This document shows, piece after piece, positions 62,808 to 64,000 of a stretch of DNA of 64,000 nt. Position 1 is the stretch's first letter. Each line of letters opens with the position of its first letter. Below the pieces are notes generated by a model that worked only from the letters and a program-made list of their open reading frames with translations, did no database searches and was not told the DNA's origin. Source of the DNA: Amoebidium appalachense (taxonomy: Eukaryota; Ichthyosporea). The stretch covers positions 7,316,001 through 7,380,000 of the forward strand of contig CAVNZM010000009.1 of NCBI GenBank assembly GCA_963693365.1. Direction: 5' to 3'. Made by a program: the position numbers and the translations under genes.

Positions 62808-64000
62808 TTATAATGGTAACTTAGAATATAACTCTTGATGATCATGTGAGTTTTTATGTTGGACAAAATATTAATGCACCAATACATGACCGCGATTCAT
62901 TTCTTCGAGATATAAAATCGCGTTGTGATATATATACTTTTTAATTCGTCGCGATTTGCAAAATGCAAATACGCAGGTGTTATTACAGTAGTTTTTCAAT
63001 TCGTCGAGGTATCCTATTTATTTAATACGCTGTGACATATATGACACACTTTTATGAGCATTCTCCAGTTATCTAGTACCTGTACAGTGCCTGCATGTGT
63101 AAAATGAAAGGTACGGAGATATATGCAGAAATGTAACTGTGGCATGGTATGAAGACAATACTACTAGTAGTAGTAGATAGTTTGTTTTTGTATTAAATTG
63201 TACAAGGAATATATTTGTACAAAAAAATATTTTTTTAAGAGTTCTCGACCAAGTAATCTACTGCGTTTTTTTAAGGTGTCGCGAGAAGGCTCTGATTAAC
63301 GCCAGTGGTTGTATTTCTTGTTATCGAAAATTGGGGTGTCTACATATTAGTTTTTCGCCCCAAACACTGTACTAACGCATAGTATCTCAACCATGACTTA
63401 AAATTATAAATCGATTTGCCGTATTTTATTTGCCTTGATATTTTAGTTTTTTCTTTCCTGTGTATATCAGATGCATGATCATAGCGTGAATTCTCTTTGG
63501 CAGATGCGTGTACGTTGTTTCTTGCCAAGTTGTCGAGATCACCTGTGTTTTTTGTTATCTGCGCAGGACGCAGAACCCCGGGCTTCCTTTTTCAAGTGCT
63601 CTTGCTTGGTATTATCTTGTGGGCCATCGACATGTTTTTCGTCACTGGGGACTGAGTCTAAATTTCTGTCTGACTCGCAATTGTGATGCCGTGTTTGTAT
63701 ATACATATTGGACATGCATGCATGATATCTACTTTCCCTTAAGTAAAGATACTCTCGACGTAACACTACATTTCTACTTTTTTGCTTCAAGTTGTTTTTA
63801 TATGTCATATTCATACTTTTTTGTTTGTTTTTATATGTCACTATACCCACAACACACACACACACACGTGCACGTGATGCAGATTCAAAAGTTTGCTAAA
63901 GAGATGTGCAAAAAGCGCTGCCGGGAAGGTTTTCATCCTCAGGGGGACTCGAGCCCAATTGCATGTCTTGGCGTCCAGTAATAGAGTGTGCAACATGTAA
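62808..64000. other. AT-rich flank right of the GATA gene
   Basis: It has low GC and a short (TAG)n near 63162-63178. Near 63500-63720 there is a weakly gene-like reading (PGLPFSSALAWYYLVGHRHV) that faintly recalls the Cys/His-rich repeat ORF. I found no clear AATAAA and no convincing gene. Confidence 0.5.

Overview
The window is nuclear DNA of a eukaryote. Genes are split by spliceosomal introns with GT-AG ends, histone genes end in a short stem-loop instead of a poly(A) signal, and the proteins are animal-like: HDAC3, ODR4, a two-finger GATA factor with the animal finger spacing, and near-canonical core histones. An animal-grade genome or a close unicellular relative of animals (a holozoan such as a choanoflagellate) fits best. 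The sequence alone does not decide between them.

Layout. At the left edge are the last two coding exons of ribosomal protein eL22 (+, 118-1022). Then come a complete HDAC3-type class I deacetylase on the minus strand (nine coding exons, 4369-14176) and, divergent from it, a complete ODR4-type ER membrane protein (twelve proposed coding exons, 15139-25030). Next is a histone block: divergent pairs H2A(-)/H4(+) and H3(-)/H2B(+) at 25.3-30.2 kb, then about 13 kb of repeats and gene-like fragments, then the mirror image H2B(-)/H3(+) and H4(-)/H2A(+) at 43.6-48.4 kb. The two arms encode identical proteins and form a large inverted duplication. No H1 was found. To the right are a Nudix hydrolase (-, 50213-53392 or 53662), one copy of a Cys/His-rich repeat ORF (49.4 kb), a 1.6-kb inverted-repeat transposon-like element holding the second copy (56537-58167), and a complete GATA transcription factor (+, 60370-62807).

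Introns and spacers are packed with (CA)n/(GT)n microsatellites, very long G or C homopolymers, (CT)n/(GA)n tracts and an (AAT)n array. Coding exons lack them. Several splice sites are part of a microsatellite, and pieces of exons or exon borders (HDAC3 exons 6 and 9, ODR4 exon 9) have been copied in tandem into neighbouring noncoding DNA.

Functionally, four histones, a histone deacetylase and a GATA factor are chromatin or transcription genes, but they have separate promoters and nothing here shows an operon-like link. The eight histone genes share paired TATA/CCAAT promoters and one 3' processing signature, so they are probably co-regulated with the cell cycle. Introns were placed by eye from splice consensus, reading phase and family similarity. 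HDAC3 and Nudix models are firm. ODR4 exons 3, 5 and 8 and the short GATA intron are less certain.
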